From CAWGYT01 sp963826795 (lineage in GTDB: Bacteria > Planctomycetota > Planctomycetia > Pirellulales > Pirellulaceae): a stretch of DNA of 64,000 nt. The stretch lies in contig CAWGYT010000001.1 of assembly GCA_963826795.1 (NCBI GenBank), forward strand, positions 112,211-176,210, in the 5' to 3' direction. This document shows positions 40,374 through 49,019 of this stretch, piece by piece. The notes beneath the pieces are model-generated. The model made no database searches and was not told the DNA's origin. It worked only from the letters and a program-made list of their open reading frames with translations. How positions within the stretch are numbered: the first letter of the stretch is position 1; every line of letters starts with the position of its first letter. Position numbers and translations under genes: made by a program.

Positions 40374-41336
40374 TTACGGCGGCGCGTGAAACTTGTCGAG
40401 TTCCAGCTTCAAACGCTCCGCGTCCCAAGGACCGGCGTGAACCACGATTCGATATCGCAAACGTAGTGTTTCGCCCTGCCGGATCAAATAGGGAGCTGCC
40501 TCGAGGAAGGCGGGGTTGAGGTAGCTCATTTCGGTTCGGATCGCGTACCAAGGCGTAGGCGACCGTGGATTCGCCGAATGAGTCAGCACCGCAATTCCGG
40601 CCGCTCGGCCATTGACCGTTCCGTGATAGTCGCATGCCTTGCCGCGGGAGCGATGCACACCGGCCTGATCGAACTCGGCTTCCCCACGGTCCGTGACGAT
40701 TTGCCGATCGATCAGGCTCTGGCTGAATCGTATCGAGAGTCCCGCGTAGCCTCCCCAGGACTTCCCGTCGGGTGCTGGCGGGATTGGCACGCGGTCGAGA
40801 ACGACATCCTTCGTTGCGGGGCGAAACGTCGAATCCCAATCGAAATGATATTCGCCATTCTCATCGGGGGCGGAGACGTCGATCACGCGTGTTTCGTAGA
40901 GCACCGGTGCCGCATCCGGCGGAGAGTACTTTAATCCTAATTCGATCCGGGCGGCGCCTGTCTCACGGGTCGAGATCGCAGGAGTCGCCCACGAGGTGCG
41001 GCCCGCAGGCTTGCCGGACGTGGGCAGATGTTCCCAGTAATTCACGCCATCGATCGTATGCCAGGAGAACCAGAGGGCGTGGTGCCAGGCGTGGTCGGGC
41101 GGTTGGTTCCAGGTGAGCGACTCGCCGCTGATCAGACTCACAGGATCAAAGTACGGCTTGGACTGGTCCGGCGCAAAATGGAAGCACCAAACGACTCCCC
41201 GGGTACCGACCAGCGAGAGCGACTCGTTCGGGATTTTCTCCCAGCGAAAATCCGCTTCACCAGCCTGGCAAACCGAGCCGCAGGCGAACGCGACGCCGAG
41301 TTCAAAAAAGAATCGCGTGATCGCGTGTCGTGTCAT
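40374..41336 (-). CDS. DUF6807 (PmoA-family) exported protein
   Basis: A 320-residue protein. The ATG at 41336 follows a GGAG site at good spacing; an earlier ATG (41348) overlaps that site. A signal peptide covers ~1-27. The body shows the DUF6807 pattern: YFDPVSLISGESLTWNQPPD, HAWHHALWFSWHTIDGVNYW (His/Trp cluster), ARIELGLKYSPPD, YHFDWDSTFRP and GYAGLSIRFSQSL. The family is frequent in planctomycetes beside GFO/IDH dehydrogenases and TIM-barrel isomerases and is thought to take part in breakdown of unusual sugars; no activity is proven. It is the third gene of a leftward operon after the 42728 and 41416 genes, 67 nt from the latter. Confidence 0.82.
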   Translation of the reverse strand: MTRHAITRFFFELGVAFACGSVCQAGEADFRWEKIPNESLSLVGTRGVVWCFHFAPDQSKPYFDPVSLISGESLTWNQPPDHAWHHALWFSWHTIDGVNYWEHLPTSGKPAGRTSWATPAISTRETGAARIELGLKYSPPDAAPVLYETRVIDVSAPDENGEYHFDWDSTFRPATKDVVLDRVPIPPAPDGKSWGGYAGLSIRFSQSLIDRQIVTDRGEAEFDQAGVHRSRGKACDYHGTVNGRAAGIAVLTHSANPRSPTPWYAIRTEMSYLNPAFLEAAPYLIRQGETLRLRYRIVVHAGPWDAERLKLELDKFHAPP

Positions 41337-41415
41337 AGCCAGCTCCATTCCTTCGAATCGATCCGAGTTTCTGGTTCCGCGGCGCCGCGCACGGCGCGAG
41401 CTTCGACGGGTGCGA

Positions 41416-42672
41416 TTAACTCAGTAGGAAGCGGCGATTCCTGCGGTCAAACGTCACGACTTTATTTTCTCGATGGGACACGATGCCCATCGAGAGCGGC
41501 GCCTGGACGCGAAGCGCCAGCTCGATATTGCATTTGCAAGTCTCGCGCGTCGGCACCTTCGCGAGCAAGTCGGACCAAAGCTTCTTGGTGTCTCCTTGAC
41601 CCCGCCACGGGATCCGGATTTCCTCTCGCCCCTCTCCGAAAGGAACAATCCGTACACCGTAGTCTTTGCCACCCTGGAGCATGCCCCACATCATGATCCC
41701 TTCCGTGCCGCGGATCTTCGTGTCGTCGGGCACATGGTTCGACAGCGAGCTGGTCAACACGACACTCGGTCCATGCGCGAAATCGGCAATAATGTTGCAC
41801 TGGTCCGGTACTTCGCGGTCGTACTGGAACGTCCCGCCACCTCCGAAAACACGCTCGGGATAGTCCAATTCCAGAATGCAAAAAATAGGCGTGAAGGTGT
41901 GAACCAGCAGGTCCGTCGCCGGTCCGCCAGCATAGTCCCAGTACATTCGCCATTGAAAGAAGCGGGAGACGTCGAACGGTCGATTCGGGGCGTCTCCCAA
42001 AAAGCGTTCCCAGTTGAGATCAGGGCCCGGCTGCGCGTTGGCGTCGGGGATCGGCATCCGCTCCCCCCAGTCGCCACGGCGATAGAAGCTGCACTCCACG
42101 TGCACCGGCTGACCGATCACTCCTCCGCGGACCAATTCGATCAGCTGCGGATAATTGTCGTCAGCCATGTGCTGCGTGCCGACCTGCACCAGACCTCCCG
42201 TCTGTTCGGCCACGGCGGCAATTTCCTTCGCCCGCTCGAATTGGTTCCAGTGCGTCAGCGGCTTCTCGCAATAGACATCCTTTCCGGCGCGGAGTGCGTC
42301 AATGGTCTGCGGAGCATGGTGCCGGTCGGGCGAGGCAACGCAAACCACGTCGACCCGCGGATCGTCCAGCAACGCCTCGTGTTCGTCGTACATCGCGGCA
42401 TCGCCACAGCGCTTCGAGGCGGCCACCATCCGCGGGCGATAGACGTCGCACACCGCCACCGGCTCGGCAATCCCTTCCCGCTGAAAGTCGAGCACGATCT
42501 GCTGGTGCGCGGTGCTGCGCGACCCCGTGCCGATGAAACCGACTCCGATCCGCTGATTGGGACTCGTGCTTGTGTCCGCAGCAACGCTGGTGTGCGGTGC
42601 CAACGCCATGGCTGCCCCGGCGACTTTCAGAAACGTCCTTCGATCGCTGGCGCCTAAATTCGGTTGAGTCAT
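41416..42672 (-). CDS. Tat-exported GFO/IDH/MocA-family oxidoreductase
   Basis: The ATG at 42672 has a GGGAGA site 8 nt upstream. The protein (418 residues) starts with a Tat signal (DRRTFLKVAGAAMALAP), then the NAD(P)-binding Rossmann fold (RIGVGFIGTGSRSTAHQQIV, DVVCVASPDRHHAPQTIDAL), the conserved CEKPLTHW-type EKP motif (VYCEKPLTHW), and the C-terminal dehydrogenase domain with WRMYWDYAGGPATDLLVHTF (family D-x-x-x-H). It oxidises or reduces a sugar or polyol using a nicotinamide cofactor; exported members are typical of planctomycetes and may hold NADP(H) tightly, as in glucose-fructose oxidoreductase. It forms an operon with a TIM-barrel isomerase upstream and DUF6807 downstream. Confidence 0.9.
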   Translation of the reverse strand: MTQPNLGASDRRTFLKVAGAAMALAPHTSVAADTSTSPNQRIGVGFIGTGSRSTAHQQIVLDFQREGIAEPVAVCDVYRPRMVAASKRCGDAAMYDEHEALLDDPRVDVVCVASPDRHHAPQTIDALRAGKDVYCEKPLTHWNQFERAKEIAAVAEQTGGLVQVGTQHMADDNYPQLIELVRGGVIGQPVHVECSFYRRGDWGERMPIPDANAQPGPDLNWERFLGDAPNRPFDVSRFFQWRMYWDYAGGPATDLLVHTFTPIFCILELDYPERVFGGGGTFQYDREVPDQCNIIADFAHGPSVVLTSSLSNHVPDDTKIRGTEGIMMWGMLQGGKDYGVRIVPFGEGREEIRIPWRGQGDTKKLWSDLLAKVPTRETCKCNIELALRVQAPLSMGIVSHRENKVVTFDRRNRRFLLS

Positions 42673-42727
42673 CACGTTGGTCTCCCTTCGTGTCAGGTCA
42701 CTCCCATCCGAGTCCACTTCCCGCGTC

Positions 42728-43552
42728 TCAGAGCAGACGCTTCAAATGAGCAATGCTCCTTTCCGCTTGCGCGACCGTCCCGCACTCCACACTCAGAACG
42801 ATGTCGCGCGGCGCCTCTCGACAGAGCTCAATTACGCGTGCCCAGTCAATCACTCCATCGCCGCAGGCACAGCCGACGGGCGTCCCCGTCACTTTGCCGC
42901 GTTCAGCTTCGGATTGAGCAACGGAAATATCCTTCGCGTGCAGGTGAACCAGCCGCGGGACAACGGACTGGAGCCAAGCCAGCGGATCCTCGCCGCTGAG
43001 GTAGCTGTTGCCGGTGTCGAAATTGACCCCGATGGCGGGCGAGTCCACCAGATCCACAATCCGGCGCAAACCTGCGGGCGTCTTGCTGTACTGCTGATGC
43101 GGCTCGAGACCAATCAGCATGCCACGCGGTTCGGCCACTCGAGCAACTTCGCGCAAAACGTAGCGCATGAGGACATGATCGTCTTCCTCGGTTGTCCAGT
43201 CCGGCTTGGGCCCCTCATCCGTATTTACGACGGGTGCCCCTGCCTCCGCAGCAAATCGCACCGCCTGCTTAAGATACTCGGTGCTGATTTCCGGCTTGCA
43301 GAGCGGGCAATGGGCGGACACGCCCGAAAGCCGCACGCCGAAACGGTCACACGCACGACGGAGCCGATACGGGTCATCAAACATCGAGACGCTGTGAAAG
43401 TAGCCGGCCTCGCTGAGCAGCTCGCGGCCCCAATGGAGCATCGGCTCGACATAGTCGTACCCAAGCTCCGCGGCCTTCTGTACCGCCCATTCGAACGGCT
43501 TGTCGTCATGTCGGACGAATTCCAAATTAATTCCCAGCGAAACCCTGCCCAT
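42728..43552 (-). CDS. Sugar phosphate isomerase/epimerase (TIM barrel)
   Basis: A 274-residue cytoplasmic AP-endonuclease-2-like barrel: SLGINLEFVRHDDKPFEWAV, GYDYVEPMLHWGRELL, SVSAHCPLCKPE-type segment (GVSAHCPLCKPE), LIGLEPHQQYS (metal ligand Glu), IGVNFDTGNSYLSG (Asp), VHLHAKDI (His) and LSVECG (final Glu). The four-ligand metal site looks complete, so it is probably an active isomerase or epimerase; the substrate is unknown. It is the first gene of the operon, 55 nt before the GFO/IDH gene, which points to one catabolic pathway of an uncommon sugar or inositol. Confidence 0.85.
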   Translation of the reverse strand: MGRVSLGINLEFVRHDDKPFEWAVQKAAELGYDYVEPMLHWGRELLSEAGYFHSVSMFDDPYRLRRACDRFGVRLSGVSAHCPLCKPEISTEYLKQAVRFAAEAGAPVVNTDEGPKPDWTTEEDDHVLMRYVLREVARVAEPRGMLIGLEPHQQYSKTPAGLRRIVDLVDSPAIGVNFDTGNSYLSGEDPLAWLQSVVPRLVHLHAKDISVAQSEAERGKVTGTPVGCACGDGVIDWARVIELCREAPRDIVLSVECGTVAQAERSIAHLKRLL

Positions 43553-43772
43553 GCGAACACCTCACTTCGTCCGTCGGATCAAACCGCGCGTGACTCCGTC
43601 AGCCGGCACCATGCAAGCTCGAACTGGCTCGTCCCAATTTGCAAAGTCCGCGCCAGCCGGTCGTCTCATGGCCAGTCGGACCCGGCCCGAGTTCATCGGA
43701 CCGTTGTCTCAGCCGCTCATCGCCCGCAAACGAGGCAATTGTGAGGTTTGGCGACTCCCGAAAAAAGCAACG

Positions 43773-43890
43773 CGAGGGACCAGACGCCTCGTCGCCGATC
43801 GGTACGCCCGTCGAGGCGGTTGCTGCAAGCGCCCGAATCGGCGCGCTGAGCGCAGTCCGCACACCCTGCGTCGAGGCGTCTGATCCCTCG
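43773..43890. repeat. 118-bp hairpin-forming inverted repeat
   Basis: Arms CGAGGGACCAGACGCCTCG (43773-43791) and CGAGGCGTCTGATCCCTCG (43872-43890) match in 18 of 19 bases around an 80-bp spacer. It lies upstream of the first RAYT gene and contains the same CAGACGCC core as the flanking repeats there. The rest of 43553-43772 shows no gene. Confidence 0.6.
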
Positions 43891-43903
43891 GCCGAAAACG
43901 TCC

Positions 43904-43974
43904 CATTCAGACACCCTGCTTTTCTCCAGGACTAGAACATCCAGATAGAACATCCAGACGCCCTGTTTTTCTCC
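43904..43974 (-). repeat. Upstream repeat pair flanking RAYT 1
   Basis: Two copies of a unit that reads on the minus strand GAGAAAA, three bases, GGGyGTCTGgAT: 43904-43927 (TTCAGACACCCTGCTTTTCT on plus) and 43949-43974 (CATCCAGACGCCCTGTTTTT on plus). A short extra CATCCAGATAG lies between them. The same unit is found in the opposite orientation downstream of the gene at 45609-45697. Confidence 0.65.
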
Positions 43975-44194
43975 GCGCTGCTTTTCTGCCTCGGAATCGC
44001 GCGACTTGGCCGTTCGGCATACAACTCGGCGGGATCTTGGCCGCGCCCTGAACCGGGTCTCTGGCCTGGGACCGGGGCTTGTCCGTGACGGTGCCCGTCA
44101 GAGAGCAAACTCTCAGGCCGTTTGACGTGCTTGCGTCGCGAGCGCTATACAGGCGTCTTTCATTCGCCGCGGCTCTGGTCGAAGGAGACGTCGC

Positions 44195-45271
44195 ATGCCG
44201 TCGTGTGCTCGTGCGGAGATTGTCCGGCCCGAGGAGGTCGCAGTCTATCATTGCTGGAATCGGTGCGTGCGGAGGGCGTTTCTCTGTGGCGAGGACCCGG
44301 CCACCGGGATCGACTACGGATATCGGCGGGATTGGATTCGCGACATGGAGGAGCGCCTGGCCGGGCTGTTTGCGATCGAGATCGGCTTTCGAGCCGAGTT
44401 GAGCAACCATCTCCATCTGGTGCTGCGAACCCGGCCGGATGTGGCGTCCACATTGTCGGATGAGGACGTCGTGCGCCGCTGGCTGGCGGTGAGCAAGCTG
44501 GCCAAGAGCCGCGACGGGCAGCTCCGGGAACCGAACCCGGCGCGGGTCACCCTGGAACTGGCGATCCCGGGCCGCGTCGCCGTGTTGCGGAAGCGGCTCT
44601 CGGATCCTTCCTGGTTCATGGCTACCCTGTGCGAATACGTCGCCCGACGCAGTAACCGCGAGGACGACTGCCGAGGTTGCTTCTGGGAGGATCGCTACCA
44701 CTGTCGCGAACTGGTGGATGACGCGGCAATCCTGGTTTGCGGGATCTATGTGGATCTGAATCAAATCCGGGCCGGCGAGGCCCTGACGCCCGAAAGCTCG
44801 ACCCACACCTCCGCCTACGATCGGATCCAGTCGCGGCAAAAGCGGGAATCGGCGAGCGACGGGCAAGACGTGGAAACGCCCTCGGCCGACAAGTCACCCG
44901 ACGGCTGGCTCTGCGAACTGACGCTGGATGAGCAGGCCGCGGTCGATGCCCCGGGAATGCTGCATAGCGCGACGCAACGCCGCGCGTCGGACAAGGGCCT
45001 GATCCCCGTTTCGCTGGACGATTATCTCCAACTGCTCGACGCCAGCGGGCGGATCGTCCGGTCGGGCCAAGCCGGCGCGATTCCGGATCATCTCGCCCCG
45101 ATTCTCGACCGGCTGGGAATTCGCCGCGCGCTGTGGATCGACCTGGTCACTCGCTTCGACTCGATGTTTGGGCACGTCGTGGGCGCGGCCGGCCAGGTGG
45201 CCCAACGGGCCGTCCAGGCAGGCCGCCGCTGGTATCGGGGCATCACCCGCTGCGCGGCCGCCTTCGGCTGA
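44195..45271 (+). CDS. IS200-like / REP-associated (RAYT) transposase, intact
   Basis: A 358-residue protein of the Y1-transposase superfamily. The N-terminal domain has the signature VYHCWNRCVRRAFLCGEDP, the HUH metal motif NHLHLVLR (His at ~72 and ~74) and FWEDRYHCRELVDDAA, then the YVDLNQIRAGEA end. In this class one Tyr attacks DNA; Tyr ~149 in LCEYVARRSN is a candidate but was not tested. A C-terminal ~120-residue extension (RASDKGLIPVSLDDYLQLL) is shared with the second copy at 50963-52017. HUH transposases of this kind move single-stranded REP palindromes and are often not mobile as ISs. The repeats on both sides are in inverted orientation, as expected of a RAYT and its REPs. Confidence 0.85.
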   Translation: MPSCARAEIVRPEEVAVYHCWNRCVRRAFLCGEDPATGIDYGYRRDWIRDMEERLAGLFAIEIGFRAELSNHLHLVLRTRPDVASTLSDEDVVRRWLAVSKLAKSRDGQLREPNPARVTLELAIPGRVAVLRKRLSDPSWFMATLCEYVARRSNREDDCRGCFWEDRYHCRELVDDAAILVCGIYVDLNQIRAGEALTPESSTHTSAYDRIQSRQKRESASDGQDVETPSADKSPDGWLCELTLDEQAAVDAPGMLHSATQRRASDKGLIPVSLDDYLQLLDASGRIVRSGQAGAIPDHLAPILDRLGIRRALWIDLVTRFDSMFGHVVGAAGQVAQRAVQAGRRWYRGITRCAAAFG

Positions 45272-45608
45272 GCCACCCGCGGCGGCCCGTGTGCTGCCGG
45301 CTCGCGTGTGCTGCCAGGCCCCTTCTTGCCAGGGGCTTCTGCCCGAGCGGACCTGCCGCCCGGCGGACGGCCTTCCAGTCTCCCTCGCGCGCGTCGCGCT
45401 TCCACCAGGGTTCACGGCGAGGACGCCCGGATTTCGAATAACGTCCGCCGGGAGAACCGCTCGGCGCCCCCGATCTCGCGGCGCACTGCTCTCGCGCCGA
45501 ACGCACCCACCGGCGGACACGTCGCCCCCGCGATCCATTGTTTCTGAGAGTCATCCACCGCCAAGATGCAGCGATTCGCGAGGTCGATCGTCCCTGCTCG
45601 ATCAAGGT

Positions 45609-45697
45609 TGAGAGAAAAGTTGGGTGTCTGGATCTTTTTTCTGGATCTTTTTCTGGATCCTTTCTGAGAGCAAAGTTGGGTGTCTGGATCTTTTCCT
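45609..45697 (+). repeat. Downstream repeat pair flanking RAYT 1
   Basis: Two copies of GAGAAAAGTTGGGTGTCTGG followed by ATCTTTT: one at 45611-45640 and one at 45666-45696 (GAGCAAAG variant). Extra CTGGATCTTTT units lie between and after them. Orientation is opposite to the upstream pair. The rest of the gap 45272-45717 shows no gene. Confidence 0.7.
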
Positions 45698-45717
45698 CTG
45701 GATCTTTTCCGACACTT

Positions 45718-47014
45718 CTATTCCTCGGCAACTTTCGTGGCAAAGCGATCACAATCGATAAAGAACTCCTTAAACATTTTGACGTAGTCAACACGTCTCA
45801 TACCCACAAGAACGTGATTGATGCCTGTGGACAGACAGAACTCGCCTGCTATCAATTGCAGCGGCCTGTCACTTACGAACTCCTTACCACAGGCGAGTTC
45901 CACGGCCTTGTGGGCCACTTCTGCCATATTCTTCCGACAGCAAGACTGAGCGCGTTCGTACAGGCGTCGATAACAGGTTTGGTGTTCCCTGGGGATGTCG
46001 TTCGCGTAAATCGCATTCACGAAGGGGAAGAAGTGTTCGTCGAATGCTACAGCTCAGCTTCTGACTGTTGTCAAACGTAAAGCAGTGTTTTTCAAGATAT
46101 GGCAGGATATCGATCTGCGTTGCTGATATCTTTTCGGCAAGCATGTCGAGCCGGTCTTCGATCAGCCGGAGGCAATCGTCAAACAAGCGATGATCATTTT
46201 CTGAACCCCCGTCATCGCTTTCCCGCTCCTCACAACTTGCGAGACGAATGAAGCCATTGGGCGATGTAGCATTGAGGGGCCGGTTCGAAAAAGTCCGCAG
46301 ACCAGCATCTTGGGCAAGTTGCAACAAGCTTGGCCCCTCGTTGACTGCCATGCGAGCTTCCTGCTCGAGCAAGTTGAAGGGAAATTGAATCAACTTGAAG
46401 TGGTGCTTCTCCGAAACACTTCGTGCGACGCTCAGCAAGCGAACGAGGTCGACGTTGGTCGGCGAATGTGGCTTGTTGAGATGATTTGAACTGATTCCGT
46501 AATAACGGATCATACCTTCGTCTACAAGTTCCTCCAGCATTTCAAACACGGGACGAAGTGCCGTGTCCAGATCATCATGCGTCAATGACGCCGCCAAGTA
46601 GTGCTCTGGATTGTGTAATAGAAATCCGTCGATACAATTCCTTTGCAGACGACTTCGCGAAACCTCGAGCTGGCACAAAAGAAAATCCGGGTGAAGCGAG
46701 TACGAAAAGTCCGGTGAGTGATCAACGAAGCCGGACGTGGCGAGGCCCCGGGCATGCAGCTCCCGCAGTGTCTTTAATGCGGTACCTTGTGCATAACCCG
46801 CCTTGGTAATGACAAACACATCACGATTGGAGGTTTCTTGCAGGACTTTTCCGACGAGAAGTTCTGAGCGACCATCGCCGTAAGTGGACGCCGTGTCGAT
46901 AAGGTTGCACCCCTGGGACAACGCGTAGCGAAGCGCTTCGGAATGCGAAGGAACATTTACGTCAATCCGATAGCTGCCAAATCCCACGGGTCCGATCTGT
47001 TCCATTGGTAACAT
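45718..47014 (-). CDS. Aldo/keto reductase, frameshifted near 46050
   Basis: From the ATG at 47014: MEQIGPVGFGSYRIDVN, NLIDTASTYGDGRSELLVGK (catalytic Asp/Tyr region of the AKR fold), VFVITKAGY (Lys), LLHNPEHYLA and RYYGISSNHL with LIQFPFNLLEQEA. After QKLS the frame breaks near 46050 and continues in another one (AFDEHFFPF, then VNAIYANDIPREHQ) to STGINHVLVGMRRVDYV, the normal NADPH-binding end of the family. The joined length is ~430 residues, longer than the usual ~320. The gene follows the HExxH-like gene with a 13-nt gap on the same strand, so they form an operon. It would reduce a carbonyl using NADPH; substrate unknown. Confidence 0.75.
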
Positions 47015-47027
47015 GGCAAAGTTTCTA

Positions 47028-48239
47028 TTAGCGAGCCGCGGCAGCGCCCCGATTGTCTGCAACAAAAGTCGCGGGATCGAAGCCGTAGCCCTGGTTTGTG
47101 TACTTCAAGTTTTCCACTGAGGGAGCCCATTTTGTGTATGCGTTCTGAAAGTAACACGAGAACAACCGGAACCACGATTGACCCTTAGGGGTGAAAACTC
47201 CCTGAAGATCGAGAGTCCGTAGGTCGAGATAAAGACGCCGCAGGGAAAAACCCAGCCGGCCGAGGGCTTCATGCCGAAACGATTCAATACCGTTAGCTCG
47301 CTCCAGGCATTTCCCAAGGCACTCGCTCATGGCACATTCGGTGAAAACCGCGTGAAACAGCACGTCGAGATCTCGATATTCGGCAGGTTGACCCGTGATC
47401 TCTCGGAGCGGCGTTGACGGATCGATGATGAAGAACTCATCTCGGTTCTGAGTGAGAGCGGCAAACATGATGTGACCGCATTGGTGAGCCAATTCCTCGA
47501 TAAAGAATGCTGAGGAATAATTATTGCCTTCGACTCGCAATCGCGCCGTTCCAAACAGCTGTGTCGTCGCGAAAGAGTCAATGCCCGTGCCGGAGAAAAG
47601 CACGATTCGACGAGTCACTGCGTCTATGGCCGCGAACCATTCGGGAACAACTTCGTTCAAGATCTGCACGGCGCGTGACAACGACGTACGAATCATTACG
47701 TCCGGAGCCACGCCGGTCACGCGACTTGCATTTGGGCAAATTTGCTCTATTACCGCGGCCGTCAACGGGTCGAGGCTATGTGCTAATTCGACCGTTGATC
47801 CATCTAGGCGAACTGGTGGAGTGAGATTAACGCGTGTCTCGCCCTCCGGACCCATGAGGCTTGGAGGCGCGGATATGCCGGGAACAATTTGGAATGTCGC
47901 ATTGGGAGAGGACGTGACCAGCTCACCTAAGCCCGGCAAGACAATAAGACCGTTTTTGTCTGAGACCACTTGAATCGTCGTCGGTCGCGATGAGCCAGAT
48001 AGATATCCGTATAGGATCTGACCGATAGGTATGGGAGAGTCGTCGACGGCGAAGTAGGCGAAGAGGAGCGGTTCAAGAAAAACCGCCGAGCTATTGAAAT
48101 CCAGATAGCTGGCTGCATCGGGTTCGCGCTCAGCTATGGCGACCTTCGTGCACTCGGCAAAATCGCTGACGTTGAGCTGGATACCGGAAAGCAAACGTGC
48201 AAGTGCTGCGGCTGGGTCAAGGCGTGTTTCGACTTCCAT
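47028..48239 (-). CDS. HExxH-like (HQxxH) peptide-modification-type protein
   Basis: A 403-residue protein from the ATG at 48239 (an earlier TTG at 48263 is weaker). Residues 1-250 are helix-rich without a clear domain. Then come RAVQILNEVVPEWFAAIDAV, VLFSGTGIDS and FFIEELAHQCGHIMF, where HQCGH sits where HExxH stands in the TIGR04267 / aKG-HExxH-type peptide beta-hydroxylases. After it DEFFIIDP and LFHAVFTECAMSECL give the distal His region of that family. In those enzymes the motif binds iron or zinc and modifies RiPP precursor peptides. The Glu-to-Gln change may alter activity. Neighbours are a small Tat-signal protein upstream (89 nt) and an aldo/keto reductase downstream. Family placement is by pattern only. 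Confidence 0.6.
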   Translation of the reverse strand: MEVETRLDPAAALARLLSGIQLNVSDFAECTKVAIAEREPDAASYLDFNSSAVFLEPLLFAYFAVDDSPIPIGQILYGYLSGSSRPTTIQVVSDKNGLIVLPGLGELVTSSPNATFQIVPGISAPPSLMGPEGETRVNLTPPVRLDGSTVELAHSLDPLTAAVIEQICPNASRVTGVAPDVMIRTSLSRAVQILNEVVPEWFAAIDAVTRRIVLFSGTGIDSFATTQLFGTARLRVEGNNYSSAFFIEELAHQCGHIMFAALTQNRDEFFIIDPSTPLREITGQPAEYRDLDVLFHAVFTECAMSECLGKCLERANGIESFRHEALGRLGFSLRRLYLDLRTLDLQGVFTPKGQSWFRLFSCYFQNAYTKWAPSVENLKYTNQGYGFDPATFVADNRGAAAAR

Positions 48240-48328
48240 TGCAAGTACCCGATGACAAAACAAAAGCCGTATGCGGCGGTCCGCACCGCCACATACGGAA
48301 ATCTGAGAAAGCGCCGGAACGGTTTCCG

Positions 48329-48652
48329 TTACCCTTCGATGCCCGTGGGCAATTCACTGAAGATCAGTTGGGCATCGAGTTTCTGGAAGACGGGCACGAG
48401 TTCCGGAATCCAAATCCCCGTTGTTTCCGCGATTTTCGTATGGCAGTACATGAATGTGCCGCCGTTCATTTTGTCCATTACGCTCTCGATGCTCCGCGAC
48501 ATTCTCAATGACTTGAACTCGTCGAGACTCATATGCTCAACTTTGCCTTCAATTCCATGGGCATTGGCCGTTTTGGTCGAAGCGGCAACAGCTGTAGCTG
48601 TCGCAGCAGCTGCAACGGCGCCAATAGCTTTGCGACGTGAAAGCTTTTCCAT
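48329..48652 (-). CDS. Small Tat-exported protein, first gene of the HExxH/AKR cluster
   Basis: 107 residues: MEKLSRRKAIGAVAAAATAT is a twin-arginine signal (SRRKAIG), with a probable cleavage after ANA at residue ~31. The mature part (~75 residues) is mixed alpha/beta (VEHMSLDEFKSLRMSRSIES, FMYCHTKIAETTGIWIPEL) with one Cys, and resembles no family known to me. It precedes the HExxH-like and AKR genes on the same strand. It could be the substrate of the HExxH-like protein, or an ordinary exported partner; the sequence does not decide. Confidence 0.7.
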   Translation of the reverse strand: MEKLSRRKAIGAVAAAATATAVAASTKTANAHGIEGKVEHMSLDEFKSLRMSRSIESVMDKMNGGTFMYCHTKIAETTGIWIPELVPVFQKLDAQLIFSELPTGIEG

Positions 48653-49019
48653 CTTGCTATCCCCCTCGTACGAAGAAACTCACCCCAGTAGCAGCCGCCT
48701 TGATGACGACTTGTAACAACTACGAAGGTGACTGTCACAAAAGTGGGCGAAAGTCGCGGTCTGGCCGTGCCTGAGAATTCACTTATGTTGCTACGCTTCG
48801 TGGCAGATCACAGGCCCGACGATTGGGGCACTGCGATCACGCCATGGCGTCTCATTTTTGAAGCGAACTACAAGAATTCAGAAATGAGGCACGGCAAGTA
48901 AAGCTAACGCAAATTCAGCCAGAACCTACGGAACCGTTCCGGAACAGTAAGAGAGTCGCTTGGGAATCGGATCGGAATACGCGAAGAGCCTTATGGTGAG
49001 CGGAACAAGGTGGTCCGGC
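48653..49019. other. 367-bp intergenic region, nothing recognised
   Basis: Upstream of the Tat-peptide cluster and downstream of the conserved hypothetical gene at 49020. It should contain the cluster's promoter. No repeats or coding frames with support. Confidence 0.4.

Noticed and set aside
41473..43744. Long plus-strand frames antisense to the GFO/IDH and TIM-barrel genes
   Set aside because: The minus-strand proteins have complete motifs; these frames are shadows.
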